DNA of 22,484 nt from an uncultured Eubacteriales bacterium (GTDB taxonomy: Bacteria; Bacillota; Clostridia; Oscillospirales; Ruminococcaceae): NCBI GenBank assembly GCA_902493155.1, contig CABUOE010000013.1:1-22484 (forward strand). Direction: 5' to 3'. The position numbers were made by a program, and so were the translations under genes. Under the pieces are notes generated by a model. The model was not told where the DNA came from and searched no databases. It was given only the letters and a program-made list of their open reading frames with translations. Positions 1 to 6,192 of this stretch are shown one piece after another. Within the stretch, counting starts at the first letter, position 1; each line of letters starts with the position of its first letter.

Positions 1-102
1 AAACAAGGTGTTTTCCGCCCCACAAGCGCCGAGAAAACACGGGGGAATATCTTTTCTTATGATCGTCCCCGAATGCGCCTAAATGTTCTACAGAAGCGAT
101 AA
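1..102 (+). CDS. C-terminal end of an unidentified protein (5' truncated by window)
   Basis: Frame 1 is open from the first base to a TAA at 100-102 and gives a 33-residue basic C-terminus ending NVLQKR. The stop overlaps the ribosome binding site (AAAGGAGG) of the next gene, an arrangement typical of co-transcribed genes. That spacing is the main reason to believe it. I do not recognise the family from so short a tail. Two inverted repeats lie in the same stretch (8-15 with 33-40, and 40-45 with 66-71), so a structured non-coding leader is the alternative reading. Confidence 0.4.
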   Translation, partial: KQGVFRPTSAEKTRGNIFSYDRPRMRLNVLQKR

Positions 103-114
103 AGGAGGTACTAC

Positions 115-300
115 GTGAACGCAGAAAAAGCGAATATTCAAAACAGCATGGATGCAGCCGAAATTCCGGAATACGTCTTTGAATCGCTGGCACAGAGTCT
201 GCTTCCGGTAATTCAGAAGTACTACGAAAGCGAAGGTGGCAAAAAGGCATTTGCCGAATGGAAAGCAAAGAAGGAGATTTCAGACAGTGCATCTACATAA
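115..300 (+). CDS. small hypothetical protein, 61 aa
   Basis: A short ORF starts at GTG, with a strong AAAGGAGGT ribosome binding site ending five bases upstream. It ends two bases before a rho-independent terminator, so it is very probably translated. The product is soluble, rich in Glu, Lys and Ala, and has no signal peptide, membrane segment or cysteine. The C-terminal half (LLPVIQKYYESEGGKKAFAE, then a Trp and charged residues) looks like an amphipathic helix. I do not recognise a named domain. The pattern recalls small proteins found beside recombinase genes in gut Firmicutes elements, but that is an impression from memory only. It is probably co-transcribed with the truncated gene before it. 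Confidence 0.7.
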   Translation: MNAEKANIQNSMDAAEIPEYVFESLAQSLLPVIQKYYESEGGKKAFAEWKAKKEISDSAST

Positions 301-301
301 A

Positions 302-350
302 GAAACCGGGAGGATTGCCCTGATCGGCAGTCCTCCCGGTTTCTTTATTA
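302..350 (+). terminator. rho-independent terminator after the 61-aa gene
   Basis: A 13-bp perfect stem (302-314 with 331-343, GAAACCGGGAGGA / TCCTCCCGGTTTC) is extended by an inner TGCC/GGCA pairing and followed by TTTATTA. It ends the + strand unit and faces the converging ssrA transcript. Confidence 0.9.
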
Positions 351-370
351 CCAGTCTTCAACTTCTTCTA

Positions 371-420
371 TAAAAACAATAAATCCGAACCCATGACCAA
401 TCGGTACAAGGTTCGGATTA
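371..420 (-). terminator. rho-independent terminator of ssrA
   Basis: A 10-bp perfect inverted repeat (382-391 with 410-419, AATCCGAACC / GGTTCGGATT) is followed on the minus strand by TATTGTTTTTAT. It lies nine bases beyond the encoded CCA of tmRNA. Confidence 0.85.
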
Positions 421-428
421 TATTGTTT

Positions 429-787
429 TGGTGGAGGCGGCGGGAGTCGAACCCGCGTCCGAAAATCTTTCCATTCAGCTTTCTCCGGGTGCAGTTTATC
501 TACTGAGGTTCCCTTCCCGCAACGCCGATAAACAGGCTCTGCCGGAAGGTATTCCCTAGTACGTCATGGAAGCCGGGAAACTCTCCCGTGACGTTGACCG
601 CTAAATTAGAGGCCGGAAAGGAAGTGCGGTGTTTTCCTAACGGGCCAGCCGCTTAAAATTAAGCAGCGTAAGCTAAAGTTCTGTTGTTAGAATTAGCGTT
701 TATATTTAGGTGCGACGATTAAAGAGCTTTCGCCCGCTCTACCCGCTTACTGAACTTCTAAATCCCCGTCGAAACCTTTACGCCCCC
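429..787 (-). ncRNA. ssrA: transfer-messenger RNA (tmRNA)
   Basis: tmRNA rescues ribosomes stalled on broken mRNAs, together with SmpB, which is encoded at 2547-3008. The 5' end GGGGGCG (787-781) pairs over seven bases with CGCCTCC next to the encoded ACCA at the 3' end (429). The T-arm sequence GGGTTCGACTCCC is present at the 3' end, and the 5' part carries the conserved run AAAGGTTTCGACGGGGATTT. The open frame at 697-659 starts with GCT and encodes ANSNNRTLAYAA followed by TAA, a normal degradation tag ending in a Leu-Ala-Tyr-Ala-Ala type tail. Length is 359 nt, usual for a one-piece tmRNA. No good promoter lies directly upstream. Only 28 bases separate it from the esterase stop codon, so it may be processed from a longer transcript or use a weak promoter inside that gene. 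Confidence 0.97.
659..697 (-). other. tmRNA tag-peptide reading frame
   Basis: The resume codon is GCT (697-695), then AAT TCT AAC AAC AGA ACT TTA GCT TAC GCT GCT TAA. The encoded tag is ANSNNRTLAYAA. The hydrophobic Ala-Ala end is what ClpXP-type proteases recognise in this system. Confidence 0.9.
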
Positions 788-815
788 ATAAGGGCGCGGC
801 GTTAAGCCGCGGAAT

Positions 816-1645
816 TTATTTCAGTTTTTTGATCCAATCCATCACCATGGGAATCCAGGCGCGGACTTTGGGCCGGATGCGCTCCGGCACGTTGGCGATT
901 TCGTTGCCGTTGACCAGAGAGTGTGACCCCTCGGGAAAAATATGCAGTTCCAAAGGAATGTGATGTTCCAACAGCGCATCGGCAAACGCCATGGAATTTT
1001 GGCAGGGCACGCATTCGTCTTCTAAAGTATGCCAGATAAAAGAAGGAGGTGTATTCTTGGAAACACGCTTCTCCAGAGACAAAAATTCCAGCATCTCGCC
1101 GGTCAAATCGTCCCCAAGCAGATTTTTAAAGGAATCCACATGAGGATGAGAAGTTCCGGATATAACTGGATAGGCCAAAATGAGCGCGTTCGGTTTGTGC
1201 TCCTTCCCCTGAAATCCCCGAGAACGGAGAACATCGTGATCCCAGAAAACCCCCAAAGACGCCGCCAGATGTCCTCCGGCGGAACCGCCCTGAACGATGA
1301 TCCTATTGGGGTCGATGTTCCATTCCTCCGCGTGTTCCCGAACCATCTTCACCGCTGTGGCCAGTTCGATCAGTGCAGTGGGAAATCTCGACGGCGCGCA
1401 GCTGTATCGCAGGACAAAAGCAGACATCCCGCCGCCAGAAACTCCGTTGCCATAGGAGTTGCCTCCCGGTCAGACGTATAAGCATAACCGCCGCCAGGAC
1501 AAATAATAACTGCCGGACGTTTACGGCCTTTACAGTATTCGTCATAGTTTTTGAGAATATACCCGGTAAATACCGGTTCTTTCTCCGGAGGTGCCAGGCC
1601 TCGTTTTTCATAGTCCACATTCAAGTGCAGTTCTTTGATAAACAT
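816..1645 (-). pseudogene. alpha/beta-hydrolase esterase, frameshifted copy
   Basis: This is a paralog of the intact esterase at 1691-2521, broken into two frames. The N-terminal part starts at ATG 1645 (AGGAGAG upstream) and carries the oxyanion-hole CPGGGY block. Near 1428-1437 the frame shifts, and the rest continues in another frame to the TAA at 816. That second part carries the nucleophile motif GGSAGGHLA, the acid region LEDECVP and the His region EGSHSL. Aligned with the paralog's LAGGINAFILRYS, the sequence here is explained by loss of a single G within a GCGGGCGGG-like run. Without the shift the product would be about 276 residues, the same as its neighbour. There is no other stop or frame damage, so the lesion is recent or is a sequencing/assembly error. 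The family (BD-FAE/esterase lipase type) hydrolyses small esters or acetylated carbohydrates; the substrate here is unknown. Confidence 0.8.
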
Positions 1646-1690
1646 GATGCAAATACTCTCCTGTCCCCGGCCAAAACCGGTATGGTATGC

Positions 1691-2521
1691 TCATAATTTT
1701 TTAATCCAGTCAATGGCAAACTTTATCCAAGTTGCCGTTTTCAAATTGACATTTTCCGCATCATTGACCAGTTCATTGGCAAGGCTCAGGCCGTGCGGGC
1801 CAGTGGGATAAAGGTGCAGTTCCAACGGACGGCGATGTGCGAGCATAGCCAAGGCAAACATCAGACTGTTTTGAGGAGGCACCCCTTCATCGGTTGCCGT
1901 ATGCCACAAAAAGGCGGGCGGTGTATCGGAAGTAACGTGTCGTTCCAGACTGACCGATTGAAGCTGCTCCTCAGAAGGCTTTTCCTTGCCGAACAGGTTT
2001 TGGAACGTCAATGTATTGGGATAGGAAACGGCGGATATTACCGGATAGGAGAGGATCATGCCGTTTGGACGGTGGGAATCGCCTGCAAATCCGAGCTCTT
2101 GAAGCAAGGCGCTGTTCCAGAAAACTCCCAACGAAGCCGCTAAATGTCCGCCGGCAGAAAATCCGACCACGATGATTTTCTCAGAGTCGATATTCCACTC
2201 CTTTGCATGCTCCCGCACCAATTTCATCGCTGTCGCCAACTGTACCAGCGCGGTGGGAAAAACAGCCGGTTTGCAGCTATACCGGAGGATAAAGGCATTG
2301 ATGCCGCCAGCCAAGTATTCCATCGCGATAGGAGTTGCCTCCCGTTCCGAACAATACATATATCCGCCGCCGGGACAGATAATTACCGCTGGACGTTTCC
2401 GTCCTTTGCAGTATTCATCGTAATTTTTGAGGATATACCCGGTAAATTCCGGCTCTTTCTCCGGGGGCTTGAGCCCCATGGACTCATAGTCCACATGAAG
2501 ATCGATGTCTTGTACAAACAT
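1691..2521 (-). CDS. alpha/beta-hydrolase esterase (BD-FAE / acetyl-esterase type)
   Basis: A 276-aa cytosolic hydrolase with no signal peptide. The visible catalytic features are: oxyanion-hole motif CPGGGY (about 49-54), nucleophile elbow GFSAGGHLA with Ser122, the acid in TATDEGVP (Asp210), and His242 in TGPHGL. These are the marks of the esterase/lipase group often annotated as acetyl-xylan esterase or endo-1,4-beta-xylanase-like. The likely job is deacylation of a small ester, possibly an acetylated sugar from plant or host glycans. It begins 25 bases after the smpB stop and is followed 45 bases later by the frameshifted paralog, so both probably ride on the dnaX-recR-smpB transcript. 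The duplication is old: a compared block of the two copies differs mostly at silent positions while the protein stays conserved. Confidence 0.88.
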   Translation of the reverse strand: MFVQDIDLHVDYESMGLKPPEKEPEFTGYILKNYDEYCKGRKRPAVIICPGGGYMYCSEREATPIAMEYLAGGINAFILRYSCKPAVFPTALVQLATAMKLVREHAKEWNIDSEKIIVVGFSAGGHLAASLGVFWNSALLQELGFAGDSHRPNGMILSYPVISAVSYPNTLTFQNLFGKEKPSEEQLQSVSLERHVTSDTPPAFLWHTATDEGVPPQNSLMFALAMLAHRRPLELHLYPTGPHGLSLANELVNDAENVNLKTATWIKFAIDWIKKL

Positions 2522-2546
2522 ATTATTCCACCCTATTTGCCGCTGA

Positions 2547-3008
2547 TCAACCTTTCAGGCGCTGCTTCATGGCCCGGTCCATTTCCCTTTTGGCATCCCG
2601 TCTGGCCATGTCGTCCCGCTTATCGTGGAGCTGTTTTCCCTTGCAGAGGCCCAGTTCCACCTTGACGTTGCTGTTTTTAAAATATAAAGACAACGGAATC
2701 AGTGTCAGGCCGTCCTGCTTGATCTTTCCGTACAGCCGCATGATTTCCCGCTTGTGCATCAGGAGTTTGCGGACGCGAAAGGGGTCTTTGTTGAAGATGT
2801 TCCCCTTATCGTAGGGGCTCACATGCATCCCTTTGATGTAGAGTTCCCCGTCATCGACGCCGCACCAGCTGTCCTTCAAATTGACGCCGCCCTGGCGGAT
2901 GGACTTCACCTCAGTGCCCACCAGTTCGATCCCGGCCTCAAAGGTTTCCAGCACAAAGTACTCGTGCCGTGCCTTCCGGTTTACGGTAATGATTTTTCCA
3001 GCAGCCAC
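2547..3008 (-). CDS. smpB: SsrA-binding protein SmpB
   Basis: A 153-aa protein that binds tmRNA and delivers it to stalled ribosomes. Recognised by the conserved N-terminal run from KIITVNRKARHEYFVLETFE, the segment GIELVGTEVKSIRQGGVNLKD, the central motif HVSPYDKGN, and the basic C-terminal tail (KRDDMARRDAKREMDRAMKQ) that enters the mRNA channel. Length is normal for the family. The start is GTG at 3008 (VAAGK; the initiator is read as Met), with GGTG and AAAGGA further upstream. It lies 40 bases after recR. Its RNA partner ssrA is about 1.8 kb downstream on the same strand. Confidence 0.97.
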   Translation of the reverse strand: MAAGKIITVNRKARHEYFVLETFEAGIELVGTEVKSIRQGGVNLKDSWCGVDDGELYIKGMHVSPYDKGNIFNKDPFRVRKLLMHKREIMRLYGKIKQDGLTLIPLSLYFKNSNVKVELGLCKGKQLHDKRDDMARRDAKREMDRAMKQRLKG

Positions 3009-3048
3009 TTTGGTTCACCATCCTTTCTTATGGAGTATTGCCCGTATC

Positions 3049-3648
3049 TCACATGGTCATACGATTTTCCAGCGCCTTGTTTAAAGTCACGTTGTCGGCG
3101 TACTCCAGCTCTCCTCCCACGGGGATGCCGAAAGCGAGCCTCGTGACCTTGATGCTTAATGGTTTTAGAAGCCGCGAAATGTACATGGCGGTGGCCTCTC
3201 CCTCGATGGTGGGATTGGTGGCCATGATGACCTCGTCGACTTCGGTGGTCTGGAGCCTTTGGAGCAGCTCTTTTATTTTGATGTGCTCTGGCCCGATGCC
3301 GTCCAGCGGCGAGATGAGCCCGTGAAGCACATGGTACTGCCCTTTGTATTCCTGTAATCGCTCGAAAGCCTGCACATCTTTCGGATCCTCCACCACGCAG
3401 ATGATTTTATCGGTGCGGTCGGGAGAAGCGCAGATATCGCAGATTTCCTTGTCGGTAAAATTCTGGCACACCTTGCAGTTGTGGATGGCTTTTTTGGCCT
3501 CCAGAATCGAATCGGCAAAGCTTTTGGCCTGCTCCTCCGGCATATCCAGGAGATAAAAAGCCAGCCGCTGGGCCGTTTTTTTGCCGATGCCCGGCAGGGA
3601 GGCAAAGTGCTCCGTCAACTTTCGAAGCGGCAGAGGAAGCCCGCTCAT
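3049..3648 (-). CDS. recR: recombination mediator RecR
   Basis: A 199-aa protein of the RecF/RecO/RecR pathway that clamps DNA and helps load RecA at gaps. The N-terminal helix-hairpin-helix is seen in LPGIGKKTAQRLAFYLL (about 18-34). A zinc finger follows with Cys58, Cys61, Cys70 and Cys73. The Toprim domain begins near ICVVEDPKD (83-91) and includes ATNPTIEGEATAMY. The C-terminal segment RLAFGIPVGGELEYAD is a family signature. The ATG is three bases after the ybaB stop (TAA GCC ATG), so translation is probably coupled. The dnaX-ybaB-recR order is the classic Firmicutes arrangement. Confidence 0.97.
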   Translation of the reverse strand: MSGLPLPLRKLTEHFASLPGIGKKTAQRLAFYLLDMPEEQAKSFADSILEAKKAIHNCKVCQNFTDKEICDICASPDRTDKIICVVEDPKDVQAFERLQEYKGQYHVLHGLISPLDGIGPEHIKIKELLQRLQTTEVDEVIMATNPTIEGEATAMYISRLLKPLSIKVTRLAFGIPVGGELEYADNVTLNKALENRMTM

Positions 3649-3651
3649 GGC

Positions 3652-3999
3652 TTAGAGCAGGCCGGGGATGTTGATTCCGCCGGAAATCTCGTTCATTTTC
3701 TGTTCGGTCTCGGCTTCAACGGTGCGGAGCACTTCGTTGACGCCGCTGACGATCAGGTCTTCCAGCATCTCGATATCCTCGGGATCGACAATCTCAGGCT
3801 TCAGCTTGATGGATTTGAGCACCTTGTCGCCGGTCATCATAATTTCGACGGCGCCGCCGCCCACAGTGGTAGTATATTCCTTCGCTTTGATCTCTTCCTG
3901 GGCCTTTTCCATCTCTTCCTGCATTTTTTGGGCCTGTTTGATCATGCTGTTCATATTCTGGGCTTTTCCGCCGAACCCTTCGGGCAATCTTGCTTTCAT
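3652..3999 (-). CDS. ybaB: YbaB/EbfC nucleoid-associated protein
   Basis: A 115-aa DNA-binding protein that acts as a dimer on the nucleoid. The N-terminus (KARLPEGFGGKAQNMNSMIK) matches the long start form common in Clostridia. An amphipathic helix rich in Met, Gln and Glu follows (QAQKMQEEMEKAQEEI), then the beta region with the GGGAVEI motif, and a C-terminal ISGGINIPGLL tail. ATG 3999 has AAAGGA upstream at a rather long distance; Met16 is a possible shorter start. It lies between dnaX (36 bases away) and recR (three bases away), as in Bacillus subtilis. Confidence 0.95.
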   Translation of the reverse strand: MKARLPEGFGGKAQNMNSMIKQAQKMQEEMEKAQEEIKAKEYTTTVGGGAVEIMMTGDKVLKSIKLKPEIVDPEDIEMLEDLIVSGVNEVLRTVEAETEQKMNEISGGINIPGLL

Positions 4000-4035
4000 C
4001 TTGTCGATAACATCCTTTCTGTTGGGCCCCGCCGG

Positions 4036-5646
4036 TTATTCCTTGACGTGGACCTCTATTTCCTGGCTTTCCGCCTTTTTGATAATATCATTGAGCGCAT
4101 CGGAGGTGTTTTGTTCCGCCGGACGCTCCACTTTGGCAATCCGCAGACGATGCCGCCTGCCGAGAACCCTTTCCACCTCATCCGCCAGCTTGGCGCCGAT
4201 GTTGTCGGTCATCAAAAGACTTTTGAGCATGGGGTTTGGAGAATCGATGGTAACCACATTCCCTCCGACGAAGGCCTTGGCGTCCTTAAGCATGACGTAA
4301 AGGGGCGGTTCCGTATGGGACAGCTCCCGTAAAAGATCATCCCAGCCCGGCATAGGGCCTACCGGTCCTACCTCTCCAGTGGAGACAACCGCCGGTGCCG
4401 ACGAAGCAGGAACCGGAGCAGGTGCCGTTTGTTCTTTCCGGACAGAGGACCTTTTCACCGGCTCTTTGGGAGCAGCCGTGACCGTTCCCTGAGCGAGCGC
4501 TTGCTCCAAACGGCTGACCCGGAGGGCCAGATCGCTGTTGCCGGAAACCGTCGGAGCATCTGCCTCCTCGGCGCTGCACAGGCGGATCATGGTCATTTCC
4601 ATCTCCACCTTTTTGTTGCCGCTTTTCGACAGGTGATCAATGCACTGCTGCAAGGTGGAAAGAATCCGCAGGATATCCCCTAAGGGAAGCGCTTTGGCAA
4701 GCTCTCTGAACCGTTCCATCTCGTCGGGCAGGCAAACCACTAGTTCATCGGGATTCGCCACCGACTTGACTATCATAACATTTCTGAAATGGGAAATCAA
4801 CTCTGAAATGAGCCGCTCGATGCCTTTGGCGTTGTCGTAAAGCTCGTTGACGAGCCGAATACACTCCGCCGTGTCTTTTTTGACAATGGCGCCGGAGAGG
4901 GCAAAAAGGTGCTCCGACCCGGCGATTCCCGCCGTAGACGTAACGGTCTCAAGATCCACCGTCTGGGAGAAGGCCACGCACTGGTCAAGAAGGGATAACG
5001 CGTCCCGCATACCGCCGTCGGAAAGCCGCGCAATCAGCATGGCGGCGTCTTCAGTGAGGGTAAAAGTCTCCTGTCCGGCGATTTTCAGCATCCGGTCGGC
5101 GATGTCCTGAGGACGAATGCGCCTGAAATCGTATTGCTGGCAGCGGGAGACAATGGTCTGCGGCACCTTGTGTACCTCAGTTGTCGCTAAAATAAACAAA
5201 ATATGTGGAGGCGGCTCCTCCATGATTTTTAACAGGGCGTTGAAAGCGCTGACGCTGAGCATGTGCACCTCGTCGATGATGTAGACCCGGTATTTGCAGA
5301 TGGCAGGGGAAAAATTCGCTTCGTTTCGCAGGTCGCGGATATCGTCGACGCCGTTGTTGCTGGCGGCATCCATCTCCACTACGTCTAAGATAGAGCCGTC
5401 CTCGATGCCTTTACAAATTTCACACTCCAGACAGGGGTTGCCGTCTACAGGGTGAAGGCAGTTGACTGCTTTGGCGAGGATTTTGGAGCAGGTTGTCTTG
5501 CCGGTGCCCCGAGGGCCGGTAAACAGATAGGCGTGGGAAGTCTTTTGAAGCCGCACCTGGTTTTGCAGCGTCGTCGTAATATGCTCCTGGCTCACCACGT
5601 CGGAAAAGACCTGCGGCCGCCACTTTCGATAAAGCGCAAGATACAT
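4036..5646 (-). CDS. dnaX: DNA polymerase III subunit gamma/tau
   Basis: The clamp-loader ATPase of the replicative polymerase, 536 aa. Walker A is GPRGTGKTT (44-52). The zinc module has Cys63, Cys72, Cys75 and Cys78. Walker B is VYIIDEVHM (121-129), sensor 1 is the ATTE at 154-157, and the SRC arginine-finger motif is near 167-169. After the collar domain comes a Pro/Ala-rich linker (about residues 375-430, TAPAPVPASSAPAVV) and a C-terminal domain. Start ATG 5646 is preceded by AGGGGAGGGG. No promoter is visible in the 44 bases between it and the SRP RNA terminator, so read-through from the SRP RNA promoter may supply expression. Full length suggests tau; no frameshift site for gamma was sought in detail. 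Confidence 0.96.
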   Translation of the reverse strand: MYLALYRKWRPQVFSDVVSQEHITTTLQNQVRLQKTSHAYLFTGPRGTGKTTCSKILAKAVNCLHPVDGNPCLECEICKGIEDGSILDVVEMDAASNNGVDDIRDLRNEANFSPAICKYRVYIIDEVHMLSVSAFNALLKIMEEPPPHILFILATTEVHKVPQTIVSRCQQYDFRRIRPQDIADRMLKIAGQETFTLTEDAAMLIARLSDGGMRDALSLLDQCVAFSQTVDLETVTSTAGIAGSEHLFALSGAIVKKDTAECIRLVNELYDNAKGIERLISELISHFRNVMIVKSVANPDELVVCLPDEMERFRELAKALPLGDILRILSTLQQCIDHLSKSGNKKVEMEMTMIRLCSAEEADAPTVSGNSDLALRVSRLEQALAQGTVTAAPKEPVKRSSVRKEQTAPAPVPASSAPAVVSTGEVGPVGPMPGWDDLLRELSHTEPPLYVMLKDAKAFVGGNVVTIDSPNPMLKSLLMTDNIGAKLADEVERVLGRRHRLRIAKVERPAEQNTSDALNDIIKKAESQEIEVHVKE

Positions 5647-5674
5647 GGTTTCCCCTCCCCTAGCATGTTGTCAT

Positions 5675-5714
5675 TTTGAAAAAATACCCCCAGCTTCAGG
5701 CCGGAGGTATCACC
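5675..5714 (-). terminator. rho-independent terminator of the SRP RNA
   Basis: On the minus strand an 11-bp stem, ATACCTCCGGC paired with GCTGGGGGTAT with two G-U pairs, encloses CTGAA and is followed by TTTTTTC. It stands directly after the 3' side of the SRP RNA and just upstream of dnaX. Confidence 0.85.
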
Positions 5715-5720
5715 CGGACC

Positions 5721-5857
5721 GTGCGGTTGGACATACGGAAAAGAAGGCTTTGCTGCGGCACATAAAACGGTCCGCTTAATGCTGCTCGGTTCCCCGCCTG
5801 ACATGGTTCACGGTGCTTCATCGCGCAGGACCCGCTTATCCGTATGTCCAATGGCAC
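5721..5857 (-). ncRNA. ffs: signal recognition particle RNA (small 4.5S type)
   Basis: RNA scaffold of the signal recognition particle, partner of Ffh in co-translational membrane targeting. The domain IV signature TGTCAGGCGGGGAACCGAGC (5803-5784) shows the GGAA tetraloop closed by CGG/CCG and the asymmetric loop read by Ffh. The 5' and 3' ends pair over a long stem: GTGC, then TTGGACATACGGA with its complement TCCGTATGTCCAA, then GCAC, which makes one long hairpin without an obvious Alu domain. A promoter and a terminator frame it exactly. The exact ends are inferred from pairing and not mapped. Its location directly before dnaX is the known Firmicutes arrangement. Confidence 0.93.
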
Positions 5858-5890
5858 GCTCCTGTTTCATTATTCAATTAATGCTTATAT

Positions 5891-5919
5891 ATTCTAGCAT
5901 AATTTATAGGAAAAGACAA
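5891..5919 (-). promoter_or_regulatory. sigma-A type promoter of the SRP RNA
   Basis: -35 TTGTCT (5919-5914), 17-base spacer, -10 TAGAAT (5896-5891) on the minus strand. The predicted transcript start is near 5884, about 27 bases before the folded RNA. It may also drive dnaX and the genes after it by read-through. Confidence 0.75.
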
Positions 5920-5987
5920 GAGCTTTTTGCAAATGCAGTTTTTCCCAGCACATATGCGTTCTATATAAGGAAAATGAAAATTTATGC

Positions 5988-6016
5988 TTTGCGTTTTGTT
6001 GCTTTTATGGTATATT
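5988..6016 (+). promoter_or_regulatory. possible promoter of the carboxypeptidase gene
   Basis: -35-like TTTGCG (5988-5993), 17-base spacer, -10 TATATT (6011-6016). The -10 is good and the -35 is weak. It would give a leader of about 170 bases that starts with the hairpin at 6043-6073. Confidence 0.4.
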
Positions 6017-6042
6017 ATAAGTAGATAATTCTGCGCAGATGA

Positions 6043-6073
6043 AACCAAAACCCCTTTGCGAAGGGTTTTGGTT
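6043..6073 (+). other. strong hairpin in the leader of the carboxypeptidase gene
   Basis: AACCAAAACCC (6043-6053) pairs perfectly with GGGTTTTGGTT (6063-6073), with an inner CTT/AAG and a TGCG loop. No T-run follows on either strand, so it is not a standard terminator. It lies just after the predicted transcript start and could stabilise the mRNA 5' end or serve a regulatory role. Between it and the gene is a 40-codon frame (6074-6196, starting MVIIHAPTTYG) whose stop overlaps the carboxypeptidase ATG; whether it is translated is unknown. Confidence 0.5.
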
Positions 6074-6192
6074 ATGGTGATAATCATCCATGCACCTACG
6101 ACGTATGGCACTGTAGATATTATAACAGATGAATATGACAGAGATGATACATCCATGATAAAGATATGTGAAAAGCAACAGGAGGTCCGTCT

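Noticed and set aside
429..500. A tRNA-like 3' end (T-arm and CCA)
   Set aside because: It pairs with the far 5' end at 781-787 and belongs to tmRNA, not to a separate tRNA gene.
3481..4332. 283-codon + strand frame over recR, ybaB and dnaX
   Set aside because: It crosses three well-supported genes on the other strand and has no domain of its own.
5878..6156. 92-codon minus-strand frame before the SRP RNA
   Set aside because: It runs over the SRP RNA promoter and the leader hairpin, and has no convincing ribosome site.
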